Source: Roseateles toxinivorans
GTDB taxonomy: Bacteria > Pseudomonadota > Gammaproteobacteria > Burkholderiales > Burkholderiaceae_C
NCBI RefSeq assembly: GCF_004362525.1
Contig: NZ_SNXS01000001.1
Span: 668,520 to 732,519, forward strand
Direction: 5' to 3'
DNA: 64,000 nt
Position numbers and translations under genes: made by a program. The notes below the pieces were generated by a model. The model saw nothing but the letters and a program-made list of their open reading frames with translations, was not told the DNA's origin and did not search any database. How positions within the stretch are numbered: the stretch's first letter is position 1; every line of letters starts with the position of its first letter. This document shows, piece after piece, positions 36,529 through 44,554 of the stretch.

Positions 36529-36804
36529 TTGGTTTGGGCGCTGAACGCGCTGGTGATCCTGCACTGGCGGAATTTCGATGCGGAGTGGGTCGTCTTTGAG
36601 CAGACTTCCGGCCAGACCCATTTGTTGACTGCCGTCCAGGCTGCGGCCCTGATGTGCATTCAGGACAGCCCATCGGACATGGAGCAGGTGATCCGATTTC
36701 TTCACGGCCTGGATGGGCAATGCCTCGATTTGTCAGAGGCGGAGCTGCAGACAGGCGTGTCAAATCTTCAGTCGCTTGGCCTGATCGAGGTGCTCCCGCG
36801 ATGA
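36529..36804 (+). CDS. PqqD-like protein of an HPr-rel-A-type system
   Basis: 91 residues: EWVVFEQTSGQTHLLTAVQA resembles PqqD, a small winged-helix chaperone that binds peptide precursors in RiPP biosynthesis. The C-terminus is LQSLGLIEVLPR. It begins at TTG 36529 with GGAG at 36517-36520, and its stop overlaps the kinase gene by ATGA (36801-36804). The family is commonly named the PqqD protein of the HPr-rel-A system. Here it probably holds the upstream six-cysteine protein or presents it to the kinase. No ATG start exists in the frame after the upstream stop. Confidence 0.8.
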   Translation: MVWALNALVILHWRNFDAEWVVFEQTSGQTHLLTAVQAAALMCIQDSPSDMEQVIRFLHGLDGQCLDLSEAELQTGVSNLQSLGLIEVLPR

Positions 36805-37721
36805 GGCTGGCGGAGTTGGGTGCGAGCGAGTTGTTGCGGCGGCTCCGGGGTGAGGGTCTTTTGCTGCGCACGGGGCCCTTCACCACACGCGTGCTGACGC
36901 CCATTGACGCGGTCGCTCGCGGCCTTGAGCTGCTCTATGGGCACTACCCGGTGCTTGACAGCGCTGAATTTGCCGACTTCACCGTCACCTTGGCGCGGCC
37001 GGGCGGCCTCTTGCGCCGGCTGCGGCCGCAGGTGCTGTTCACCTATGACGGTGCCTTGCCGTTTGAGCCATTGCCAATTGATCACGCCTTTCCGCTGTTC
37101 GAGTGGGCGATGAACTGGTGCATTTCCAGCCAGGCCCATCAATACCTGACCCTGCATGCCGCAGTGATTGAGCGCAATGGTTGCGCTGTCATCATGCCAG
37201 CGCCGCCCGGGTCGGGCAAAAGCACGCTGTGCGCCGGGCTCGTCAGTCGTGGCTGGCGTCTGTTGTCGGATGAGCTTGCCTTGATCTCTTTGACCGACGG
37301 TAGCCTCACGCCGCTGTGCCGCCCGATCAGCTTGAAGAATCGATCGATTGACATCATGAAGGCTTATGCGCCTGAGGCCGTCTTCAACGTGGTGACACAC
37401 GACACCTCCAAGGGATCGGTGACGCATATGAAGGCCGACCCGGCGCACGTGGCCCGCATGGCGGAAACGGCTCGCCCACGATGGATCATCTTCCCCAAGT
37501 ATGTCGCCGATGCTCCGGCAGCTTTGGCACCGCGTTCAAGAGCCGGTAGCTTGCTGGATCTGGGGCGAAATTCGTTCAATTACATGGTGCAGGGCCTACC
37601 GGGATTCGAGTGCCTGTCGGACTTGGTCGACGCCTGCCAGTGCTACACCTTTGAATACAGTCAGCTGAATGACGCGGTGGCCTTGTTCGACAGCTTGGCG
37701 CGACAGGAGTCTGGCGAATGA
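36801..37721 (+). CDS. HprK-related kinase A
   Basis: 306 residues. The C-terminal half is HPr kinase-like: P-loop MPAPPGSGKSTL (residues about 132-143), followed by LLSDELALIS, the position of the catalytic-Asp region, and ISLKNRSIDI. The N-terminus, unlike classical HprK, is a short alpha/beta domain (LFTYDGALPFEPL) without the DRTL-type helper domain. It should phosphorylate a protein or small molecule; HPr itself is not encoded nearby. ATGA overlaps on both sides show tight coupling to the PqqD-like and nucleotidyltransferase genes. Confidence 0.85.
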   Translation: MRLAELGASELLRRLRGEGLLLRTGPFTTRVLTPIDAVARGLELLYGHYPVLDSAEFADFTVTLARPGGLLRRLRPQVLFTYDGALPFEPLPIDHAFPLFEWAMNWCISSQAHQYLTLHAAVIERNGCAVIMPAPPGSGKSTLCAGLVSRGWRLLSDELALISLTDGSLTPLCRPISLKNRSIDIMKAYAPEAVFNVVTHDTSKGSVTHMKADPAHVARMAETARPRWIIFPKYVADAPAALAPRSRAGSLLDLGRNSFNYMVQGLPGFECLSDLVDACQCYTFEYSQLNDAVALFDSLARQESGE

Positions 37722-38812
37722 GCCGTGACCTGTTGAGTCCGATCTGGTCAGGCACGCAAGAGACCCTGCCCAAGAGCCATCGCGACTGGGAGGACTTGCT
37801 GGGGCAGGCAAGGCAGGCCAGGCTGTTGTCCCGCTTGGCGCGGCACCTGCTGGGCCCCGACGCCGAGCAGACGGTGCTGCCGCTTGCGCGGCCCTATCTG
37901 GAGGGCGCCCAGCGCCTTGCCGATCGTCAGCGGCATGAGGTTCAGTGGGAGGTGGATTGCCTGCGCCGAGCGCTGGGCGCGCTGGATGTCCCGGTGGTGC
38001 TACTCAAGGGCGCGGCCTACCTGATGGCTGGCCTGCCACCCGGGGAAGGCCGCCTGTTCGCCGATATCGACATCATGGTGCCCAAGGAGCGCATCGCCGA
38101 AGTGGAGGGGGCCCTGTTCGCTGCCGGCTGGATATCCGAGGAGCGCGACCCCTACAACCAACGCTACTACCGGGAGTGGATGCATGAGGTGCCCCCCTTG
38201 CGCCATGTGCAGCGCGACACCTATCTCGATCTGCATCACACCATCACGCCACCGACCTCCCGCTTCAAGGTGGAGGGTAGCAGCCTGATGGCGCGCGCAG
38301 TCGAGATCCGGGGCCGACCCGGTTTCAAGGTGCTGATGCCCACCGACATGGTGTTGCACAGTGCTGTCCACCTGTTTCAGGAGGGGGAGTTCGGCCATGG
38401 CTTGCGAGACCTGCTTGACCTTCGGGATTTGATCGAGCACTTCCAGGTGCAGCCCGAATTCTGGTCCGAGTTGATCGAGCGGGCCGAGGTGCTTGGCCTG
38501 CAGATACCGCTTCACCACGCGCACCTCCATTTGCGGCGGCTCTTTGGCTTCACTGCGCCTTCTGAGGTGGCTCACCGCATTGAAGCCAACGGACCCGGTG
38601 CTGCGTCAAAAGTGCTGATGGGATGGCTGCTGGGCCTGGCCTTGCGGCCCGACCATCCGAGTTGTGACAGCCGCTGGACCCGCGTCGCCCGATGGGTGCT
38701 TTATGTCAGATCGCATGTGCTGCGCATGCCGCTGCGCCTGGTCGTGCCGCACCTGCTACGCAAGGCCTGGATGCGGCACTTTCCGCAAGAGACAAACCAG
38801 GCTCGGGTCTGA
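37718..38812 (+). CDS. Nucleotidyltransferase family protein (PF14907-type)
   Basis: 364 residues. The active-site region VVLLKGAAYLMAGLPPGEGR leads to LFADIDIMVPKERI, the D-x-D metal signature of the nucleotidyltransferase fold. A helical remainder contains FPQETNQARV at the end. PF14907-type proteins accompany HprK-related kinases and lasso-peptide or similar clusters; what they add, and to what, is not established. Starts at the ATGA overlap 37718-37721. It ends the cassette; a convergent phosphatase gene follows 19 bases later. Confidence 0.85.
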   Translation: MSRDLLSPIWSGTQETLPKSHRDWEDLLGQARQARLLSRLARHLLGPDAEQTVLPLARPYLEGAQRLADRQRHEVQWEVDCLRRALGALDVPVVLLKGAAYLMAGLPPGEGRLFADIDIMVPKERIAEVEGALFAAGWISEERDPYNQRYYREWMHEVPPLRHVQRDTYLDLHHTITPPTSRFKVEGSSLMARAVEIRGRPGFKVLMPTDMVLHSAVHLFQEGEFGHGLRDLLDLRDLIEHFQVQPEFWSELIERAEVLGLQIPLHHAHLHLRRLFGFTAPSEVAHRIEANGPGAASKVLMGWLLGLALRPDHPSCDSRWTRVARWVLYVRSHVLRMPLRLVVPHLLRKAWMRHFPQETNQARV

Positions 38813-38831
38813 GTGGGGCAGCCGGCTCGAG

Positions 38832-39359
38832 TCAATTCGTCTTCAGCCGCACACCGGGCACTTCGCCTTGAATCAGCGCGCGTACCAAATGCTGGGCGCC
38901 CGTCTCGCATAGTGAGAGAGCATGTGCGAATCCCGCCGCATCACCGAAGTACGGATCGGGAACGTCCTGCCCCCTGAGCTCGGGTGTGAAATCCAGAAAC
39001 AGGTGCAGCTTGTGTTGATGCACGGCTGGGCACTGTTGCTGCAGATCAGATAGAACGGCCGAGTCCATCGCCAGGATCAGGTCGCAATGGATGAAATCGC
39101 TGGTGGTGACGCGGCGGGCGCGTTGCTTGGCTGGGCCGTACCCGCGTCCCTTGAGCGCCTTTTGCGCCCGGGCGTCAGCTTGCGCGCGGCCCAGACCGGC
39201 CTTGGCGCCTGCGGAGTCGAAGCAGAGGGCCTTGCGCTTGAGCAGTGCCCTCAAGCCGGTTGGTCTGGGTAGCAGGGTCCCGGCAATGGCCTCGCAAGTT
39301 ACCTTTGCCATGGGGGAGCGGCAAACATTGGCCATGCAGACGAGCAGCACTTGAGTCAT
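38832..39359 (-). CDS. Low-molecular-weight protein tyrosine phosphatase
   Basis: 175 residues. C8-M-A-N-V-C-R14-S is the CX5R catalytic loop of LMW-PTPs, and DVPDPYF near the C-terminus supplies the general acid Asp. Such enzymes (Wzb/EpsP types) dephosphorylate tyrosine autokinases that control chain length and export; the autokinase gene lies at 44555, about 5 kb away on the opposite strand. It is convergent with the nucleotidyltransferase gene and divergent from the PEP-CTERM protein gene. It contains an Arg/Lys-rich insertion at about residues 38-48 not typical of Wzb. Confidence 0.9.
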   Translation of the reverse strand: MTQVLLVCMANVCRSPMAKVTCEAIAGTLLPRPTGLRALLKRKALCFDSAGAKAGLGRAQADARAQKALKGRGYGPAKQRARRVTTSDFIHCDLILAMDSAVLSDLQQQCPAVHQHKLHLFLDFTPELRGQDVPDPYFGDAAGFAHALSLCETGAQHLVRALIQGEVPGVRLKTN

Positions 39360-39520
39360 CGAAGGAAGTGTAGCTGGGGCCCGCTGCGTCAAACGCACAC
39401 CGCGAGACTGAGTCCGTGCGCGGATGACCTGTCGGAAAGCTTTACACGACATGATGATCGAACTTGGCGGTGGGGGAAATGTTCCTTTCAATTCAATGGC
39501 TTAGCTATTTTTTTTGGTGT

Positions 39521-39537
39521 TGGCACACTATCTGCTT
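39521..39537 (+). promoter_or_regulatory. Sigma-54 promoter of the PEP-CTERM protein gene
   Basis: TGGCACACTATCTGC matches the sigma-54 consensus: -24 GG at 39522-39523 and -12 GC at 39534-39535 with exactly 10 bases between. A T-rich tract lies just upstream. Predicted start near 39547, about 50 bases before ATG 39598. The best candidate PrsR target in the window. Confidence 0.9.
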
Positions 39538-39597
39538 ATATGGTGTGCAGGCGGGGCTTAGTGGCCCTACTAAGTCCCTCAACTCAAGGAGCTTCAA

Positions 39598-40362
39598 ATG
39601 AAATTGTTCAAAAAGGTGCTGACTGCAGTGTCATTCGCCGCAGCAATGGCGTCGTCGCACGCCGCTATCGTCAATGTGGGCGGTGTGTCCTGGGATCCGG
39701 ATGCTGCCAATGACTTCACCGCGCAGTTCAACTTTGCGCAACAGTTCTTGGGCAATCCCCTGGTCGTCGGTACCGCGCTTCAAGGTTTCGGCGAGTTCTA
39801 TGGGATCAACAACACGTTTTTGGACCCGAATAACGACGTTGGAAATAGCGGCGCATTCTGCAACAGCTGCGAGCTGACCTTGAAGTTCGGTGGTTTGCTC
39901 ACGAGCGCTGCGGCAGGCGGTGGCTTTACAGCTGATCCGGGCACCGGCGTGTACTTGGAGATCTTTGTTGATGCTGCTCGTAACTACAAGAGCACGGATC
40001 AACTGAACGCGGCTACGGCGACCGATGGTCAACTGTGGTTGCGCCTCAAGGCTCGCAACTTCAACTTTGTGTCGGACGACCCCTCCGCCGCCAATCCTTT
40101 TGTCAGCGGCCAGCTCACCGTCAATTGGGATGTTGATCTGACTGCAGCAGCTTTGGCAACCGACCACTTTGATACCAATGCCCGGGCTTCTCTGACTGAC
40201 GTGTTCAGCCGCGCCTCGTCCACGTTTGTGACGGGCCTGGAAGCGCTGGACGGCAACGGTACCGTCTTTGGCAACACCATCCCTGAGCCGGAGTCGCTGG
40301 CCTTGGTTGGTCTGGCACTGGTCGGCGCTGCGGCAGCTGGCCGCCGCAAGCAAGCCAAGTAA
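39598..40362 (+). CDS. PEP-CTERM sorting domain protein
   Basis: 254 residues with an N-terminal signal peptide (VLTAVSFAAAMASSHA) and a classic C-terminal tripartite sorting signal: P229-E-P231 in IPEPESLALVGLALVGAAAA followed by the basic tail GRRKQAK. XrtA, encoded at 51293, should recognise PEP and cleave or transfer the protein at the envelope. The body is Asn/Asp/Phe-rich, with two close cysteines (FCNSCEL), and no enzymatic motif. It has its own sigma-54 promoter and terminator and is thus a monocistronic target. Confidence 0.95.
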   Translation: MKLFKKVLTAVSFAAAMASSHAAIVNVGGVSWDPDAANDFTAQFNFAQQFLGNPLVVGTALQGFGEFYGINNTFLDPNNDVGNSGAFCNSCELTLKFGGLLTSAAAGGGFTADPGTGVYLEIFVDAARNYKSTDQLNAATATDGQLWLRLKARNFNFVSDDPSAANPFVSGQLTVNWDVDLTAAALATDHFDTNARASLTDVFSRASSTFVTGLEALDGNGTVFGNTIPEPESLALVGLALVGAAAAGRRKQAK

Positions 40363-40389
40363 TAGTTCAGGCCTCGCGCTTGAATCAAA

Positions 40390-40416
40390 GGGGCCCGCGA
40401 AAGCGGGCCCCTTTTT
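40390..40416 (+). terminator. Intrinsic terminator after the PEP-CTERM gene
   Basis: A perfect 9-base-pair stem GGGGCCCGC/GCGGGCCCC with loop GAAA, followed by five T residues. Confidence 0.94.
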
Positions 40417-40447
40417 GCATTGCAGGGGCAATCGTCTGCCGCTTGGC

Positions 40448-42049
40448 TTATCGGTATCTGCCGGGCGCCAGTCCAATGCCGGGCGCAATCGCCTGCTGAA
40501 GCTTTGCGAGCAATTCACTTGCTGCCGGATGTCGTGTGGAAAGCTCAGCCATGTCGTCCACCCCGACCCGATAGGGGAAGCAGCCGATCGAACTGCCTCG
40601 GTGCCATAGTTGCTTGCGGCAAGCCCTTGCTTGATCAAGCTGTTCCTCCTTGCTGAGGTCGAAAACGAGCGGCACCGTGCTGTCGAAGACCTTGTCGCTT
40701 AATGTGGTCAAGGTAATCAATGGTTCCATTCCATGTTTGGGTGCAACTTCCTTGACCATCTCCACGAAACGGCGCACCCCGTCGGCCCGCATCGGCACCA
40801 GGGGTGCAAACCACATCAGCCCACAGCCGTCCCTCGATGGGTCTCGATGCTCTCCGATGAAGGGCCTAGGATTGCGCCAATAGGCGAGCGGCAACGCTGT
40901 TTCGTTCGGGCGGCCTCCGACCAGTTCTAGCGACTTGGCCAATGTTCCGGCTGTCTTGGCCAGGCGCTGACCGGTCTGACCTGGTATCCAGCTCGCCCAC
41001 TTTGCCAGTCGCAATGTTTGCGCTTCCGAAAAGAACAGCACCCGGCTCGCGACTCCCTTGAGCGTTTGCCTGATTTCGGCTTGCGCTGCCGCGACAATCC
41101 GTTGGGTCCCATACAGGGTGGCAAATCCCGTCCACGGCAGTATCTGATACTGGCGCCCCATGGACTCGACCAGTTCGACGGGTATCAATCCTCTCGCGTC
41201 CAGTTGACCCCACGGGTAGGGGGCCGACATCGCCAAAACACGGTGACGATTCATCAGATTGATAGCGCCCACCGTCCCTGGCAATTTTCGCAATATGGCT
41301 TGAATGCGCTCGACGGCCGGCTCGAGCAGGGCGTCATCTTTGAGGCTGAACAGGCAGACCTTGATGCTTTCCGGGCGTTTGGCCAGCAGTATGCTCATGC
41401 GTGTCACGACGCCAAATCCGCTTTGCGTGAAAAGCCCGTTCAAATAGGGCCCGATGCCCCATTTAAACAGGCGCGCCAAGTCTTCATTGCCCGCTTCACG
41501 CAAGGCGCTGCGGTAGACGCTGCCGTCGGCGAGCACGGCCTCTATGTCAGTGACCGCCCCAAAGTGGTCGGTGTAGGGTGTGACGCCGTAGCCTCGCTCC
41601 AGTGCGTTGCCGAGCAGGCTGCAGTTGGGGCCTGCGCCGGTGACCGGGACCATATAGTCATGCCCGCCCTCATCCAGAAACCGAGCCAACATGCCCTGGG
41701 TAACGCCTGGCTCGACGGTCACGACGCCCAGGCCGGCGTCAAAGTGCAGGATCCTGTTCAGGGCCGAAAGGTCGACAATCACACAGTCGTCCTGCGCCGG
41801 CATCGCCGTACCATAGCCCCAGTTATGCCCCGTGCTCAGGGGGTACACAGCGACACGATACTGGTGTGCAATGCGGATGGCGTCGGCGACCAGTTCGACG
41901 TTCAGCACGCGCAGCGCCGCTGGAACTCGCCTTTCCACTCCGCTGGCATCCATGCCATAGATGGCAGGCACCGCCTCTCCCAAAATCACTTGATCGGCGC
42001 CGAGCAGGGTTTGCCATGCGGCAACCGCTTCATCTAGGTTTGCTGACAT
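40448..42049 (-). CDS. FAD-linked oxidase (vanillyl-alcohol oxidase/4-cresol dehydrogenase superfamily)
   Basis: 533 residues. The FAD-binding (PCMH) domain runs from about 50 to 240 with YPLSTGHNWGYGTAMPAQDD and VVTVEPGVTQGMLARFLDE; the flavin-binding segments GAGPNCSLLGNALERGYG follow. The C-terminal cap includes CGLMWFAPLVPMRADGVRR and GCFPYRVGVDDM. The layout resembles the 4-cresol dehydrogenase branch, which oxidises phenols or alcohols with covalent or tight FAD. It is transcribed against the PEP-CTERM gene and away from the exopolysaccharide operon. Its substrate and its reason for lying here are not visible. Confidence 0.82.
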   Translation of the reverse strand: MSANLDEAVAAWQTLLGADQVILGEAVPAIYGMDASGVERRVPAALRVLNVELVADAIRIAHQYRVAVYPLSTGHNWGYGTAMPAQDDCVIVDLSALNRILHFDAGLGVVTVEPGVTQGMLARFLDEGGHDYMVPVTGAGPNCSLLGNALERGYGVTPYTDHFGAVTDIEAVLADGSVYRSALREAGNEDLARLFKWGIGPYLNGLFTQSGFGVVTRMSILLAKRPESIKVCLFSLKDDALLEPAVERIQAILRKLPGTVGAINLMNRHRVLAMSAPYPWGQLDARGLIPVELVESMGRQYQILPWTGFATLYGTQRIVAAAQAEIRQTLKGVASRVLFFSEAQTLRLAKWASWIPGQTGQRLAKTAGTLAKSLELVGGRPNETALPLAYWRNPRPFIGEHRDPSRDGCGLMWFAPLVPMRADGVRRFVEMVKEVAPKHGMEPLITLTTLSDKVFDSTVPLVFDLSKEEQLDQARACRKQLWHRGSSIGCFPYRVGVDDMAELSTRHPAASELLAKLQQAIAPGIGLAPGRYR

Positions 42050-42253
42050 TTAGACTACTGTGATTTTGTGCGCCGATGTTTGTGGGGCCGCTCGAGCGCG
42101 AGGCGCAAGCAGGGCAAATAGCTGTGCCATGATAGTCTGTTGGAACGGCTCCGTTGATGCGGGCGCTGGAGCTTTGCGGCTTTGCCTGAATCTGCGCTTC
42201 GGCGCAATACAGATTCCTCTTTCACCGATTAGAGTTTTTTTGGGGGACCCACA

Positions 42254-42889
42254 TTGAAGACTGATTCATACCCTTGGATGAGGGCCGTCTGCGGCGCAGT
42301 TCTGGTCGGATTCGTTGCACTGCTTTCGGCGTGCGCAGGTGCTGGTGCGAAGTTTCCGGCCGCGCCCGCGTTGGCGGCGGCTCCTGACTACAACTACCTG
42401 ATCGGCCCCGGTGATTCGATCAATATCATCGTCTGGCGCAACCCGGAGCTGTCGCTGAGCGTTCCCGTCCGGCCCGACGGCAAGATATCGACGCCGCTGG
42501 TGGACGAGTTGGTGGCGCAGGGCAAGACCTCGGCCGAGGTCTCCCGCGACATCGAGAAGCAGTTGGGTAAGTATGTCAGGGATCCCGTGGTGACGGTGAT
42601 CGTGACGAGCTTTGTCGGGCCTTACAGCGAACAGATTCGGGTTGTCGGTGAGGCTGCCAAACCGCAGTTTCTCCCGTACAAGCAGAAAATGACTTTGCTG
42701 GACGTGATGATTGCGGTGGGCGGTCTGACCGATTTTGCCGCGGGCAATGATGCGACGATTCTGCGCGGAGCCGATGGCAATAAGCAGTATTCGGTGCGCC
42801 TCAAGGACCTGATCAAGCGCGGCGATATCTCGGCCAACGTTGAAATGCGACCCGGCGACATATTGATCATTCCCCAAAGCTTGTTCTGA
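42254..42889 (+). CDS. Exopolysaccharide export lipoprotein (Wza/EpsD-type), XrtA system
   Basis: 211 residues. Signal peptide ending in lipobox LLSAC (residues about 22-27). The polysaccharide export (PES) domain YLIGPGDSINIIVWRNPELS is followed by RPDGKISTPLVDELVAQGK. A SLBB-type domain comes next (IRVVGEAAKPQFLPYKQKM, through DVMIAVGGLTDFA), ending RPGDILIIPQSLF. It is much shorter than Wza, as is usual in exosortase loci. The start is TTG 42254 with GGGGGA six bases before it; ATG 42278 is possible. Confidence 0.9.
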   Translation: MKTDSYPWMRAVCGAVLVGFVALLSACAGAGAKFPAAPALAAAPDYNYLIGPGDSINIIVWRNPELSLSVPVRPDGKISTPLVDELVAQGKTSAEVSRDIEKQLGKYVRDPVVTVIVTSFVGPYSEQIRVVGEAAKPQFLPYKQKMTLLDVMIAVGGLTDFAAGNDATILRGADGNKQYSVRLKDLIKRGDISANVEMRPGDILIIPQSLF

Positions 42890-42981
42890 ACTGCGGTTCG
42901 CGGCGGCAGTAGTTTGGACCCCGGCGCTGCCCTCATTGCAAGGCAGCGCACCGTGTTTTCTACGCTCTGAGATGGCTTGAG

Positions 42982-44550
42982 ATGGAATTACTGATAAGTC
43001 AATTGATCGCCACCATCCAGCGGATGTGGAAGTACCGCTGGCCCAGTTTGCTGATTGCCTGGGTGGTTGGCGCGATCGGCGCAGCCGTGGTATTTGCGGT
43101 TCCCAATCGCTATGAGGCCAGTGCGCGGATCTATGTGGATACGCAATCCATTCTGAAGCCCTTGATGTCGGGCTTGGCGGTCCAGCCCAATGTCGAGCAG
43201 CAAGTGGTGATGCTGAGCCGGACGCTGATCAGCCGACCCAATGTCGAAAAGCTGATTCGCATGGCCGACCTGGACTTGAAAAGTCAGTCGAAGAATGATC
43301 AAGAGGCCTTGGTCGAGTCCTTGACCAAGACCTTGTCCATCCAAAGCACCGGCAAAGACAACCTCTACACGCTGGCCTACAGGGATTCGCAGCCGGAGGT
43401 GGCCAAGCGGGTGATCCAGTCGCTGGTGTCGATTTTCATTGAGTCCAGTCTGGGCGCCAGTCGCAAGGACACGGCGACCGCCGCGACCTTCCTGAATGAG
43501 CAGATCAAGGGCTATGAGGCGAAGCTGGAAGAGGCTGAAACCCGATTGAAGGAGTTTCGCCTTCGCAATATCAGCATGATGGCCGGCGACGGCAAGGACT
43601 CTACAGCCAGGCTAAGCGAAATGAGTTCGCAGCTCGACAGGGCGAAGCTGGAACTGCGCGAAGCCCTCAATGCCCGAGATGCGGCCAAGCTTCAATTGGA
43701 GGGCGAGCGCACTCGGGCAACCAACTCGCTGATGCAGGATTCGAGCGCGGCGATTGCCACGCCTGAGTTGGACGCGCGTCTCGAGTCGCAGCGTAAAGGC
43801 CTTGATGCGCTGCTGCAGCGTTTTACTGAACAGCATCCTGACATCGTACAGACGCGCAAGCTGATCAAGGAGCTTGAGGAGCAAAAGCGCAAGGAGGTCG
43901 ATGAGCTGCGCAAGGCCGCACTGGCCGCTCCTGCCGGCGCAGCGCCGACCAATACCAATCTGGCCTATCAGGAGATCAGCCGAATCCTTGCGACCGCCGA
44001 AGTGCAAGTGGCCTCGCTGCGCGCACGAGTCGAGGAGTATTCGTCCCGCTATGCCCAGGCCATGGCGCAGATGAAGACTGCGCCGCAGTTGGAGGCAGAG
44101 GGCGCACAGCTCAACCGCGACTACGCCATCCATAAGAAGAACTACGAAGACCTGGTGGCGCGTCGCGAATCGGCAGCGATGTCGGGCGATCTTGAGGTGG
44201 CCTCCGGGGTGGCGGACTTCCGCTTGATTGACCCGCCTCGGGTGTCTCCGCAGCCGGTGGCGCCCAACCGCATGCTAATGCTTCCCGGCGCGCTTGTGCT
44301 TGCCTTGGGGGCAGGGTTGTTTGCAGCATTTGCTGCGAGCCAGCTGCGGCCGGTATTTCATGACGCCAATGAGTTGCGCGAGAAGACCGAACTGCCCTTG
44401 CTGGGCGTGGTGTCCCTCATATTGAATGATGAGGCCAGGCAGCAGTCCCGGACGGACAAGATTCGCTTCTTTGCCGGGGTCGGCGCTCTGGTGCTGGTGT
44501 TCTTCATCGGCCTTCTGACCATGTATTTGCTCACCTATCAGGCAGGTTGA
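42982..44550 (+). CDS. Polysaccharide chain-length determinant (Wzz-type), XrtA system
   Basis: 522 residues. Two membrane segments flank a large periplasmic region: the first at 15-40 (LLIAWVVGAIGAAVVFAV), the last near the C-terminus (ALVLVFFIGLLTMYLLTY). Between are a Wzz-like beta fold and long coiled coils (LEEAETRLKEFRLRN and LARLELREALNARDAAKLQL type heptads, about residues 180-390). It sets chain length with the tyrosine autokinase downstream, whose gene starts 4 bases later. A further hydrophobic stretch (LMLPGALVLALGAGLFAAF) precedes the cytoplasmic loop. Confidence 0.93.
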   Translation: MELLISQLIATIQRMWKYRWPSLLIAWVVGAIGAAVVFAVPNRYEASARIYVDTQSILKPLMSGLAVQPNVEQQVVMLSRTLISRPNVEKLIRMADLDLKSQSKNDQEALVESLTKTLSIQSTGKDNLYTLAYRDSQPEVAKRVIQSLVSIFIESSLGASRKDTATAATFLNEQIKGYEAKLEEAETRLKEFRLRNISMMAGDGKDSTARLSEMSSQLDRAKLELREALNARDAAKLQLEGERTRATNSLMQDSSAAIATPELDARLESQRKGLDALLQRFTEQHPDIVQTRKLIKELEEQKRKEVDELRKAALAAPAGAAPTNTNLAYQEISRILATAEVQVASLRARVEEYSSRYAQAMAQMKTAPQLEAEGAQLNRDYAIHKKNYEDLVARRESAAMSGDLEVASGVADFRLIDPPRVSPQPVAPNRMLMLPGALVLALGAGLFAAFAASQLRPVFHDANELREKTELPLLGVVSLILNDEARQQSRTDKIRFFAGVGALVLVFFIGLLTMYLLTYQAG

Positions 44551-44554
44551 CCCT

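Noticed and set aside
35632-39507. Shared TTAGCTA word upstream of both sigma-54 promoters as a PrsR site
   Set aside because: The distances to the -24 boxes differ (48 and 21 bases) and the word is only seven bases; not enough to call a binding site.
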